DNA of 50,217 nt from an uncultured Lachnospiraceae bacterium (GTDB lineage: Bacteria > Bacillota > Clostridia > Lachnospirales > Lachnospiraceae), in NCBI GenBank assembly GCA_930989745.1, contig CAKNMY010000008.1, forward strand, positions 1 to 50,217, read 5' to 3'. Below the pieces are notes generated by a model that was not told the origin of the DNA, ran no database searches, and worked only from the letters and a program-made list of their open reading frames with translations. Position numbers and translations under genes: made by a program. Within the stretch, counting starts at the first letter, position 1. The number at the start of each line of letters is the position of its first letter. Positions 30,819-39,127 of this stretch are shown here, piece after piece.

Positions 30819-33512
30819 ATGAAAAAACTGAAATTTTACGTGATTTCCCATACACATTGGGACAGAGAATGGTACCAGAGCTTTCAAAACTACCGTTACC
30901 GTCTGGTGCGCATGATGGACAATCTGATTGAGGGATTGGAGAAGAATGAGGAGTATAAGGTATTTCACCTGGACGGGCAGACGATTGTACTGAACGACTA
31001 TCTGGAAATCCGGCCGGAGATGAAAGAACGTCTGCAAAAGCTGATTCAGGACGGACGAATCCTGATCGGGCCATGGTATGTGATGCCGGATGAATATCTC
31101 ATAAGCGGAGAATCTCTGGTGAAAAATCTCCAGATGGGCCACAGAATTTGCGAGGAATACGGCGCAGAACCCATGAAAAACGGATATTTGACGGACATTT
31201 TCGGACATAACAGCCAGTTTCCCCAGATTTTAAACGGCTTTGAGATCCACTCCGCCACCCTCTACCGGGGAATCGGCGATTATGAGAAGGACGCGTTCTG
31301 CTGGAAGTCTCCGGAAGGCAGCGAGGTGATTGCCGCCAAGCTGGAGTCGGAGCGTTCTTACTCCAACTTCTATTTTGCGGTGCGCTGGCCTTTTGAGGGG
31401 AAAGAGTTTGACGAGGCGGAGGCCGTGGAGAGAATGAAGATTCTTGCGGACCGTGCCCGCCGGATGGCAGCCTCCGACGCGGTTCTTATGATGGACGGCG
31501 TGGATCACAGCGGTATGGAGCCGGAGATTCCCAGACTTTTGAAGCTCTTTGAACGCGAGATTCCGGATGTGGAGTTTATCCATGCGGGCATTGAGGAGTA
31601 TTTTAAGCAGCTTGACAAGAATCTGCTGGATGTCATCGAAGGCCCCCTCTACCATGTGGCGGAGCGCGGAATCAACAATCAGGTATTGAAAAATGTGCTG
31701 TCCTCCATGGTGCATTTAAAGCAGGCCAACGACAAATGCGAGACGTATCTTACCGCAGTGTCAGAGCCTCTGAATGCTTTCTGTGAAATGAACAGCGACA
31801 GGTTAAAGAGTTACCTGCGGGATGATTACTCCCTTGCGCCCAGGAGAAATTATCTCGATAAGGCATGGGAGTTTCTGATTCAGAATCATCCCCACGATTC
31901 CATCTGCGGCTGTTCCCTGTCAGACGTGCACCGGGACAATGAGTATCGGTTCCGTCAGGCTCAGCAGATGGCGGAAATTTCAGCCCGGGACTGCGTCAAT
32001 GTCATTGCCCGGAATATCCGCTGCGCCGGAGACCATCAGGAGGCGGTGCTTCTGTATAACCCCTCCCAGAAGCCGGTGAAGGGTGTGCAGGTATTTGAAC
32101 TGCCGGTAAGGCGTCATGACAATCCGAACCGCAGATTTTACAACAGTGAAAACCAGTTTCTGGAGGTACAGGTGCTGAGAGAAGAGGACGAGCTGTATCC
32201 GAATCACAGGCTGCTGCAGCTGATAGAGTTTCATTCCCTCTCACGTCTGACCGTGGCGGCGGATATTGAGATCCCGGCTTTCGGCTATACAGTGATTTAC
32301 TGCGATAATCTGCAGAGTACCTTTATGCCGGGGGAGAAGCCTTACGGATACGAACAGTACCAGCCTCCGTACCGCTTACAGGGCGGCCAGATGACGGGCC
32401 ATCACCGGATAGACAACGGCAGGCTGATTGTGAAGCTCAACAGCCGGGGCCTTCTGGATGTGACGGTGAAAGAGACGGGACGTACGCTCAGAAATCTTCA
32501 TCTGCTGGAAAACCGTTCGGATATAGCAGAAGGATGGAACTGGAGACCGGCGCCGTATGATAATGTTATTTTCGGTGACAACAGCCTGGAACAGTTCGGC
32601 GTTCTCTCCGACGGGCCGTGCTGTACGGTATGGAAGCTGACCTACGCGCTGCGGCTTCCGGTGAAAGCTGAGGCGAGCTTAAAGCGCAGAAGCAAAGAGG
32701 AACAGATTCAGCGTGTGACTACCACAGTGACAGTGCCGAAGGGCAGCGAGCTCCTTTATTTTGAGACGACCCTCACCAACCACACGGAGAATAACCGGCT
32801 TCGGGTGCTGTTCCCCACGGAATCCGCAGAGGACTGCTTTTATACCAAGACACCTTTTGATTTTGTAAAATGGAATGTGGCCCATGAAGATGATACCCAT
32901 CGCATCGAACCGGATACACTTGTACATCCCTCTCAGGGAATCAGCCGGATCGGCGAGGACGATGCGGCGGTGGCTCTCTACAGTAAAGGGCTTTATGAAA
33001 TCGAAGTGACGGAAAATCAGGAGCGCGCCCTGGTTCTGACGTTATTCCGCGCCGCTGAGTTCGAGACCGGAACGGCTCACCCGGAGGATATCAAAATGCA
33101 GAGGACTATGACGTTCCACTACGCGCTGTCTCTGAGCAGACAGTCAGGAACGCAGACGCTTCTTCAGGGCGAGCAGTACCGCGCCGGAATCAAGGACTTT
33201 GTCTTTAAACAGAATGAGAAGGCGGAGACTCTTGCGGGCAGCATGTCCTTCCTCCAGGTGGATGACTGCGAGAAAATCATCTCCCATATTTCCAGCGAGG
33301 GCAGCAGCTTCTGCCTGCGGCTCTATGATGTCAGCGGCAAGGAGGAGACTGTGACGGTGAAGCTCCCATATAAGATCGCGCGCATGGATTATGTGAATCT
33401 TAAGGGCGACGTGCTGGCAGCCGGAGAGGCTGCGGGAAATGAAGCGAAGATTGTATGCCCTGCGCACAAGATTGTGACGGTGCGGCTGGAGATTGAGCAG
33501 CAGCAGAAGTAA
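30819..33512 (+). CDS. Alpha-mannosidase, GH38 (MngB-like, mannosylglycerate hydrolase type)
   Basis: The 897-residue cytoplasmic enzyme opens directly with the catalytic domain: ISHTHWDREWYQSF (zinc-binding His/Asp near residues 11-15), then the nucleophile Asp126 in YLTDIFGHNSQFPQIL, and later LMMDGVDHS and FLIQNHPHDSICGCSLSDVHRDNE. That organisation, without an N-terminal beta domain, is that of MngB and related alpha-mannosidases, unlike the other GH38 in this locus. It follows the GH43-like gene by 25 bases and probably shares its mRNA. Together they would trim mannose oligosaccharides, 2-O-mannosyl-glycerate-like molecules or N-glycan fragments. The specific substrate is not deducible. 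Confidence 0.92.
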   Translation: MKKLKFYVISHTHWDREWYQSFQNYRYRLVRMMDNLIEGLEKNEEYKVFHLDGQTIVLNDYLEIRPEMKERLQKLIQDGRILIGPWYVMPDEYLISGESLVKNLQMGHRICEEYGAEPMKNGYLTDIFGHNSQFPQILNGFEIHSATLYRGIGDYEKDAFCWKSPEGSEVIAAKLESERSYSNFYFAVRWPFEGKEFDEAEAVERMKILADRARRMAASDAVLMMDGVDHSGMEPEIPRLLKLFEREIPDVEFIHAGIEEYFKQLDKNLLDVIEGPLYHVAERGINNQVLKNVLSSMVHLKQANDKCETYLTAVSEPLNAFCEMNSDRLKSYLRDDYSLAPRRNYLDKAWEFLIQNHPHDSICGCSLSDVHRDNEYRFRQAQQMAEISARDCVNVIARNIRCAGDHQEAVLLYNPSQKPVKGVQVFELPVRRHDNPNRRFYNSENQFLEVQVLREEDELYPNHRLLQLIEFHSLSRLTVAADIEIPAFGYTVIYCDNLQSTFMPGEKPYGYEQYQPPYRLQGGQMTGHHRIDNGRLIVKLNSRGLLDVTVKETGRTLRNLHLLENRSDIAEGWNWRPAPYDNVIFGDNSLEQFGVLSDGPCCTVWKLTYALRLPVKAEASLKRRSKEEQIQRVTTTVTVPKGSELLYFETTLTNHTENNRLRVLFPTESAEDCFYTKTPFDFVKWNVAHEDDTHRIEPDTLVHPSQGISRIGEDDAAVALYSKGLYEIEVTENQERALVLTLFRAAEFETGTAHPEDIKMQRTMTFHYALSLSRQSGTQTLLQGEQYRAGIKDFVFKQNEKAETLAGSMSFLQVDDCEKIISHISSEGSSFCLRLYDVSGKEETVTVKLPYKIARMDYVNLKGDVLAAGEAAGNEAKIVCPAHKIVTVRLEIEQQQK

Positions 33513-33528
33513 TAGAGAATTCCAAACA

Positions 33529-33564
33529 GGGGACGGTGTGAATCGTTTGAGTCACACCGTCTCC
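33529..33564. terminator. Hairpin between the mannosidase and the lipid-anchored protein gene
   Basis: GGGGACGGTGTGA (33529-33541) and TCACACCGTCTCC (33552-33564) form a 13-bp stem with one G-T pair, between convergent genes. There is no long T tract. Confidence 0.65.
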
Positions 33565-33569
33565 TAAAC

Positions 33570-34391
33570 TTACTCTGTCAGCTTTATGTAAATAAAATAG
33601 CTTGCAGTTCCTCCATAACCGTTTTCAGGATTCCATTCAGCGACGATTTCGTAGATATACCCGCCCGGTTTGAGCGTGAGGATATTTCCGCTGATCGCTG
33701 CCGCCTCCCTAGCTGCGGCAGGATCCCCCCATTGTTCATCGCTCCAGCATCTGACACTTGAAATAGTATCGGGTTCTTCTGCAAAATTTAGCGATGCTGT
33801 TGCTTCCGGCGTTTTAAACGGTGAGGCCAGCAGCTCTTTCAGGTCTGAAGGGTCTGCGCTGTCGGCATTTACATTGATTGGCGTTCCATCAATATCTTTT
33901 TTTTGCCATGAATAAGTGCCCAATAATGCATCGATGGTAATGCCATTACTTGTCACGCTTAAACAGGGCGGTTCTTCCAAAATGATATTGGCTGTTCCGG
34001 AGTTTAATAATTGGTTCGCATAATAGTTAAGGCTTTCCCAGGGCTCATACTTTGGCCTATAACGAACACCGTCAATGATAAAGAATGCGCCATCAGACCC
34101 GATTTCTGTTTGAGTGCCATCCGCCATTGTCAGAGTAAATTCAACACCTTGTCCGTCATAGTTTGCGCAGGAAATATCCCGATTGTAGATCACTACATCA
34201 TTCAGATAATCCACTAACTCTGGAATATTTTCAATTTCAAGTGTTTTGCCCGGCGGCGTCAATGACACCTTAGCTGACACTATTTGTGCTGCGTCCAAAT
34301 GTTCATAGGGTTTTTTCTCCATTGTAAACAGAAAGACGACAAGACACAATAAGATAATGCACGCTGCTGTAATCATTAACCGTTTTTTCAT
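33570..34391 (-). CDS. Membrane-anchored hypothetical protein of the sigma-factor operon
   Basis: The 273-residue protein has a short positively charged N-terminus and one hydrophobic helix (LMITAACIILLCLVVFLF, residues 5-22), then an outward-facing region of about 250 residues. The Cys residues in the helix lack a clean lipobox, so it is probably a signal anchor. The outer region includes VTSNGITIDALLGTYSW and a C-terminal beta pattern (LTLKPGGYIYEIVAEWN) seen in small Firmicute extracytoplasmic proteins. The start follows AGCAAAGGAGGCTTCTGTT. It lies 17 bases after the preceding gene of the sigma operon, and is likely the third gene of it. Function unknown; it may be a signal sensor or the regulon's effector. 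Confidence 0.7.
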   Translation of the reverse strand: MKKRLMITAACIILLCLVVFLFTMEKKPYEHLDAAQIVSAKVSLTPPGKTLEIENIPELVDYLNDVVIYNRDISCANYDGQGVEFTLTMADGTQTEIGSDGAFFIIDGVRYRPKYEPWESLNYYANQLLNSGTANIILEEPPCLSVTSNGITIDALLGTYSWQKKDIDGTPINVNADSADPSDLKELLASPFKTPEATASLNFAEEPDTISSVRCWSDEQWGDPAAAREAAAISGNILTLKPGGYIYEIVAEWNPENGYGGTASYFIYIKLTE

Positions 34392-34408
34392 AACAGAAGC
34401 CTCCTTTG

Positions 34409-34894
34409 CTAAGAGGATAAATCATTCTCTATGGGTACAATTTCATAAACAGCAATAATCCCGTTGCTAATGTCTGAATCCTCTTTGAGATAGCCAATTT
34501 GTACGAGATCGCCCGCCTGTGCGGCTGCGACATATTCTATTGTTTTTAGTTCGGCCAAATCATCCGTAGGGATAAGAATAGTCGCCGCCAGTTCGCGTTC
34601 TTCCGTACCCTCTAAAGGTTCGACTAACAAGGCGTTTTCCTGTACCTCTAATATCTTTGCTTTAAAAGTCATTTTTGTGGCTACGCTATAGCCCGCATCC
34701 CCTCCATCTTTAGCAGTATGAAGATGTTGGACAGAGTAAGGAACACCAAGGAAAAGCACCACGGCAAGACATGCTGCAATAACTGACCACTTAATCCAAC
34801 GAGGTTTTTTCGCTTTCTTTTTGTAATTGAGAGCTTCATCAATATACTTATTGTCCAGTTCGCTCATAGCATCGGAAAACTTCTTTGCGTTCAT
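34409..34894 (-). CDS. Putative anti-sigma factor or membrane partner of the ECF sigma
   Basis: The 161-residue protein has a cytoplasmic N-terminus of about 33 residues (MNAKKFSDAMSELDNKYIDE), one membrane helix (about 34-52, WSVIAACLAVVLFLGVPY) and a C-terminal outer domain (about 70-155). The N-terminal segment opening MNAKKFSDAMSELDNKYIDEA is typical of membrane proteins encoded behind clostridial ECF sigma genes and probably binds the sigma. The start overlaps the sigma stop (ATGA, 34891-34894), showing translational coupling. It has a strong ribosome binding site, AAAGAGGGG. Confidence 0.78.
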   Translation of the reverse strand: MNAKKFSDAMSELDNKYIDEALNYKKKAKKPRWIKWSVIAACLAVVLFLGVPYSVQHLHTAKDGGDAGYSVATKMTFKAKILEVQENALLVEPLEGTEERELAATILIPTDDLAELKTIEYVAAAQAGDLVQIGYLKEDSDISNGIIAVYEIVPIENDLSS

Positions 34895-35475
34895 ACGAAC
34901 ACCCCTCTTTCAATCAAATATTGTTTCATTTTCCCGCGGATTCGGGTCAGGCGGACGGAGATGTTTTTCTCCGAAAGCCCCACAAACTCGGCTATGTCCT
35001 TATAACTGTCGGAAAACCAATAACGGCGCACGAAGATAACCCGGTTTTCGAGGGTCAGCGTGTCCAGAAATTCTCCGATGATGCGGGCCAGTTCTCTGGC
35101 GTCCATTTCATCTTCAACAGTTTTTTTGTCCGCCATACAGGCTTCGATTTCCTCCAAAGCAACTGTATAGTGACTGCTTCGTTTAGCTGCTTTCTTTTTC
35201 CAATAGATTTTGAGTGAAATGTTCCGAACGATTTTGACAATGTAGGACAACAACGGGTCAGGCCGTACCGGGGGGATGGCGTTCCATGCGCCTAAGTAAG
35301 CGTCATTGACACATTCCTCCGCGTCCTGCAAGTTGTTTACGATATTATACGAGAGATTGCGGCAGATTTTTCCGTATTTATTGTCCAGTTCCCGTATGCC
35401 CTGCTCGGAGCGCTCAAAAAACAGGTCTATAATTTTTTTATCATCTATTTTTCCTCCCCTCCTTTCTGCCTTCAC
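34891..35475 (-). CDS. ECF-type RNA polymerase sigma factor
   Basis: A 70-type ECF sigma of up to 194 residues. Region 2 (NLSYNIVNNLQDAEECVNDAYLGAWNAIPP broken by variation; about residues 40-70) binds the -10 element. Region 4 (LENRVIFVRRYWFSDSYKDIAEFVGLSEKNISVRLTRIRGKMKQYL; about 140-188) is the -35-binding helix-turn-helix. The only standard start in frame is GTG at 35475, which has a poor site. A strong AAAGGAGGGGAGG lies inside the reading frame and points to an ATA codon at 35448-35446, matching where this family usually begins (IDDKKIIDLFF). The true start may be that ATA. It forms an operon with its membrane partner. Confidence 0.88.
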   Translation of the reverse strand: MKAERRGGKIDDKKIIDLFFERSEQGIRELDNKYGKICRNLSYNIVNNLQDAEECVNDAYLGAWNAIPPVRPDPLLSYIVKIVRNISLKIYWKKKAAKRSSHYTVALEEIEACMADKKTVEDEMDARELARIIGEFLDTLTLENRVIFVRRYWFSDSYKDIAEFVGLSEKNISVRLTRIRGKMKQYLIERGVFV

Positions 35476-35533
35476 CTTTATATTACGGTTTTAGCGGCGA
35501 ATACTACAGCGAATCTTAAACTTTTTCAAAAAA

Positions 35534-35545
35534 ATTATACCATAA
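35534..35545 (-). promoter_or_regulatory. Extended -10 promoter of the sigma operon
   Basis: On the minus strand TG-G-TATAAT (TATAAT at 35539-35534, TG at 35542-35541) makes an extended -10. The -35 region is poor, which is normal for extended -10 promoters. Confidence 0.5.
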
Positions 35546-35573
35546 GATAATCAACTTATTTATCAAAAAACAG

Positions 35574-35602
35574 TCGACATCACCCGGAAAGAGTGATATA
35601 AT
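35574..35602 (+). promoter_or_regulatory. Promoter of the Etf/lactate dehydrogenase operon
   Basis: TCGACA (35574-35579) and TATAAT (35597-35602) with 17-bp spacing, 94 bases ahead of the etfB start. The 35476-35696 spacer holds this and the divergent sigma promoter and no other gene. Confidence 0.7.
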
Positions 35603-35696
35603 TACACGCATAACGATTTAACGGTTTAAAGCGTTGCGCTATATAGCTGAAAAGCAAAGAAGCAAATATCGACAAACGGAGGAAGAACAGGCTGTT

Positions 35697-36485
35697 ATGA
35701 AAATTATTGTATGTATGAAGCAGGTTCCGGCAACCACGCAGGTGGAGATCGATCCGGAGACCGGTTCCATGAAGCGTCTTGGGACGCAGTCCAGGACGAA
35801 TCCCTATGATTTGTTCGCTCTGGAAACAGCGCTGCGGCTGAAGGAGCGGCTGCAGGCAAGCGTGACGGTGCTGACGATGGGACCGGATCAGGCGGAGACG
35901 ATGATGAAGGACGCCTACGCGATGGGGGCGGACGATGCGGTGATCCTCTCTGACAGGAAGTTCGCGGGATCTGACGTGCTGGCGACATCCTATACGCTCT
36001 CACAGGGCATTCGGAAGATAGGCGGCGCGGATCTGATCATCTGCGGAAAGCAGACGACGGACGGCGATACGGCGCAGATTGGCCCGGCGCTGGCAGAGCA
36101 TCTGCACATTCCGCACTGCGCTTGGGTGAACGGCATCGAATACGCGGATCAGGAATCCATCCAGGTAAAGCAGGAGCTCGGAGCTGTGACGCAGGTTTCT
36201 CAGATGAAGTACCCGTGTCTGATCACGGTGGATAAAGATATCTTTGTCCCGCGCCTGCCGTCGTATCGGCTGATGCGGGAGACGAGGGAGCGCCCGGTGC
36301 GTTTTCTGCATCTTTCAGATCTGCCGGCGCAGGATTTCACCAGGTACGGTTCCATCGGTTCCCCGACAGCAGTGGAGCGCATGTTCCCGCCGGAGACGAT
36401 GGCGCGCCAGGTATATCTGGAGGGAAGCGCCCGCGAGAAGGCACAGCAGCTGTTTGACAGGCTGACGGAAAAGAAGATCATTTAG
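35697..36485 (+). CDS. etfB: Electron transfer flavoprotein beta subunit
   Basis: The 262-residue protein begins MKIIVCMKQVPATTQVEID, with the family's VKQVPD-like opening. It has the ETF alpha/beta nucleotide fold with LICGKQTTDGDTAQIGPALAEHL, the signature for FAD/AMP-linked EtfB. EtfB pairs with the next gene's product to bind two flavins. ATG 35697 is used because the 63 bases upstream in frame are unlike EtfB and the start is preceded by GGAGGAAGAACAG. It is first in an operon with EtfA and an FAD-dependent lactate dehydrogenase, as in bifurcating lactate dehydrogenase systems. Confidence 0.92.
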   Translation: MKIIVCMKQVPATTQVEIDPETGSMKRLGTQSRTNPYDLFALETALRLKERLQASVTVLTMGPDQAETMMKDAYAMGADDAVILSDRKFAGSDVLATSYTLSQGIRKIGGADLIICGKQTTDGDTAQIGPALAEHLHIPHCAWVNGIEYADQESIQVKQELGAVTQVSQMKYPCLITVDKDIFVPRLPSYRLMRETRERPVRFLHLSDLPAQDFTRYGSIGSPTAVERMFPPETMARQVYLEGSAREKAQQLFDRLTEKKII

Positions 36486-36495
36486 GAGGAAAATC

Positions 36496-37686
36496 ATGGA
36501 ATTACTTAGATTTGACGCACAGCGCTGTACCCTCTGCAACCGGTGTATTCAGAAGTGCCCGTTCGGCGCTCTGACCATGGAGGAGACAGGTATCACGGTG
36601 AACGACAAGTGCCGGATGTGCGGCGTCTGTGTAAAGGTCTGTCCGCAGAGGGCAATTCATTTTGAACAGAAGGCGCGCTCGCAGGATAAGAAGGACTGGA
36701 ACGGCTTTCTGATCTACGCGGAGCAGGAGAGAGGCTCCGTCCACCCTGTCGCCCTGGAATTGATCGGGGAGGCAAAGAAGATGGCGCAGAAGGTTTCCTT
36801 TGAAGTCAACTGCGTGATTGTGGGAGGAAAAGGCACTGCGGAGAATGCCAGAAAACTGCTGGATTACGGAGTAAATAAAGTTTTTGTATATGAGCATCCG
36901 GAGTTTGAACACTTCCGCGCGGATAATTATACGGATGCCGTGGCGGACTGCATCGCGCAGATGAAGCCGTCCTCGGTTCTCATCGGTGCTACAGCGCTGG
37001 GACGCAGCCTGGCGCCGAGACTTGCGACGAGATTCCACACAGGACTCACCGCGGACTGCACGACGCTGGATATCCGTGAGAATACGGATATGATTCAGAT
37101 CCGTCCGGCATTCGGAGGAAATATCATGGCGCAGATCCTGATCTCTGACTCGCGGCCGCAGTTTGCGACTGTCCGCTACCGTGTGATGGATAAGGCGGAG
37201 AAGGTCGATCAGCCGTTTGGAGAGATCGTCATGCGTACAGTGACGGATAAGATGATCGCATCCTCCATACAGGTAATCTCCTCGGAGGTGATTGAACACC
37301 AGAAGTCCATTGAGGAGGAGGATATCCTCGTAGTTGCGGGGCGCGGCGTGAAGACGGAGAGAGACGTACATATGTGCCGTGCGCTGGCAGAGGCGCTCGG
37401 CGGCCAGCTCGCCTTTACCCGCCCCATGGTGGAGAATGGTTTTGGAGATCAGGCGCACCAGATCGGACTCTCCGGAAGAACCGTCCGTCCAAAGCTGATC
37501 ATCACGCTTGGAGTCTCCGGCGCGATCCAGTTCACCGCATGCATGAATCAGGCAGAGTGCATCGTGGCAGTAAACAGTGATCCGGAAGCACCCATTTTCG
37601 GAATCGCCCACTACTGCATCAACGATGACTTGAATGAAGTGGTGCCTGCACTGCTGAACTGCCTGAAGAATCGGAAGGAGGACTGA
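36496..37686 (+). CDS. etfA: Electron transfer flavoprotein alpha subunit with N-terminal ferredoxin domain
   Basis: The 396-residue protein starts with a 2x4Fe-4S ferredoxin domain (residues 8-60: CTLCNRCIQKCPFGAL and CRMCGVCVKVCPQRA). The ETF alpha domain follows, with residues about 70-240 the N-terminal part, and the C-terminal FAD-binding half containing VVAGRGVKTERDV, AFTRPMVENGF, GLSGRTVRPKLIITLGVSGAIQFT and VAVNSDPEAPIF. The Fe-S extension is typical of Etf complexes paired with lactate dehydrogenase, such as LctC in acetogens, where it exchanges electrons with ferredoxin. The start follows AGGAGGAAAATC, 10 bases after EtfB. Confidence 0.93.
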   Translation: MELLRFDAQRCTLCNRCIQKCPFGALTMEETGITVNDKCRMCGVCVKVCPQRAIHFEQKARSQDKKDWNGFLIYAEQERGSVHPVALELIGEAKKMAQKVSFEVNCVIVGGKGTAENARKLLDYGVNKVFVYEHPEFEHFRADNYTDAVADCIAQMKPSSVLIGATALGRSLAPRLATRFHTGLTADCTTLDIRENTDMIQIRPAFGGNIMAQILISDSRPQFATVRYRVMDKAEKVDQPFGEIVMRTVTDKMIASSIQVISSEVIEHQKSIEEEDILVVAGRGVKTERDVHMCRALAEALGGQLAFTRPMVENGFGDQAHQIGLSGRTVRPKLIITLGVSGAIQFTACMNQAECIVAVNSDPEAPIFGIAHYCINDDLNEVVPALLNCLKNRKED

Positions 37687-37689
37687 CGT

Positions 37690-39105
37690 ATGCCGTATCC
37701 ATATAATAAGATGACGCAGGAGGACTTCGACGCCATTCGCCGGATGACAGATCCGGGGCGCGTCTGGGTCGGGGACGCCATCGCAACAGAATATTTTCAC
37801 GATGAAATGCCCAACTACGGGACGTATCAGCCGGAGCTGTACGTAGAAGTACTGAATAAAGAGGAGATTTCCGCGATCATGGCATATGCATATGAGAGGA
37901 ATATCCCTGTTGTCTGCCGCGGCGCCGGAACGGGCCTCGCTGGAGGAGCAAGCTGCAAGTTCGGCGGAATCATGCTTTCCGTGATGCGGATGAACAAAAT
38001 TTTCCCGGTGGACCACAAAAATCAGACGATCACCGTACAGCCGGGCGCACTGCTTCTCGACGTGCAGGCGGCCGCGAAGGAGGAGGGGCTGTTCTATCCG
38101 CCGGACCCGGGCGAGAAGACGGCGTCGATCGGCGGAAACGTCATCACGAATGCCGGAGGCATGAAGGCTGTGCGCTACGGACTGACGAGAGATTTTGTGC
38201 GCTGCATTGAGGCGGTTCTCCCGGATGGCAGTATCGTAAACTTCTCCTCGAATGTCGTTAAGAACACAACCGGATACGACATCAAGGACCTGGTTATTGG
38301 AAGTGAGGGAACGCTGTGCATCCTGACTGAGGTTACGCTGAAGCTGCTTCCGGCTCCGAACAAATCCTGCACCATGGTCATTCCGTTTCATTCTCTGGAG
38401 GAGTGCGCGGACATGGTGCCGGTCATCCTGGAGCTGCCGTTCGTCCCCACAGCCATCGAATTCCTGGAGCGGGAACTGATTGACATGGTGGAGAAGAACC
38501 TGAAGAAGCCGCTTCCCGTATCAGAGGGCGAGGCGGTACTGATCGTCATGTATGACGCTTCCACTCAGAATGAGCTGGATACTGCCGTGGAGATGCTCTG
38601 CGAGAAGGCGCTCGAGCACGGCGCGATCGATGTGGCGATCGCAGATACGCCGGAACGCGCGGACTCCGTGTGGTCAGTGAGAGGAGGAATCCTGGAGGCA
38701 ATGAAGGCGGAATCCGTAGCACAGGAGGAGTGCGACGTGGTAGTTCCGCGCGCGCACATCGCGGAATACGTGCGCATCGCGAAGGGAATCGGCGCAAAGT
38801 ACGGCATCTGCGTGGAGCCCTGCGGCCACTGCGGAGATGGAAATATTCATACAGAGATGCTTCGTCCTGCCGGAATGTCGGATGAGGAGTGGGAGAGCGG
38901 AACGCACGCCTGCTTAAAAGAACTGTATGAGACGGCAAAGCGGTTTGGAGGCCAGCTCTCCGGAGAACACGGAATCGGAAACGGCCGTCTGGAATATCTG
39001 AAGGATTTCATTGATCCGCGCCTGTACCGTCTGTACCAGGCAGTCAAGCTCGCCTTTGACGATAAGCTGATTTTGAATCCGGGCAAAATGATTGAATTTG
39101 AATAA
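37690..39105 (+). CDS. FAD-dependent D-lactate dehydrogenase (LctD/GlcD type)
   Basis: The 471-residue flavoprotein belongs to the FAD-binding oxidase family (GlcD). The N-terminal p-cresol methylhydroxylase-type FAD domain contains VVCRGAGTGLAGGASCKFGGI, PPDPGEKTASIGGNVITNAGGMKAVRYG and GSEGTLCILTEV. The C-terminal domain has CGHCGDGNIH and GEHGIGNGRL. With EtfAB, the enzyme probably oxidises lactate to pyruvate using NAD+, driven by ferredoxin oxidation (electron confurcation), or runs in reverse. It lies three bases after etfA. Glycolate or another 2-hydroxyacid remains possible. Confidence 0.9.
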   Translation: MPYPYNKMTQEDFDAIRRMTDPGRVWVGDAIATEYFHDEMPNYGTYQPELYVEVLNKEEISAIMAYAYERNIPVVCRGAGTGLAGGASCKFGGIMLSVMRMNKIFPVDHKNQTITVQPGALLLDVQAAAKEEGLFYPPDPGEKTASIGGNVITNAGGMKAVRYGLTRDFVRCIEAVLPDGSIVNFSSNVVKNTTGYDIKDLVIGSEGTLCILTEVTLKLLPAPNKSCTMVIPFHSLEECADMVPVILELPFVPTAIEFLERELIDMVEKNLKKPLPVSEGEAVLIVMYDASTQNELDTAVEMLCEKALEHGAIDVAIADTPERADSVWSVRGGILEAMKAESVAQEECDVVVPRAHIAEYVRIAKGIGAKYGICVEPCGHCGDGNIHTEMLRPAGMSDEEWESGTHACLKELYETAKRFGGQLSGEHGIGNGRLEYLKDFIDPRLYRLYQAVKLAFDDKLILNPGKMIEFE

Positions 39106-39127
39106 GTGAGATATGGGGGAAACTATT

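Noticed and set aside
36502-38391. Long antisense open frame (about 629 codons) opposite etfA and the lactate dehydrogenase gene
   Set aside because: The plus-strand genes have clear domains; the antisense translation has no family features and arises from codon bias.
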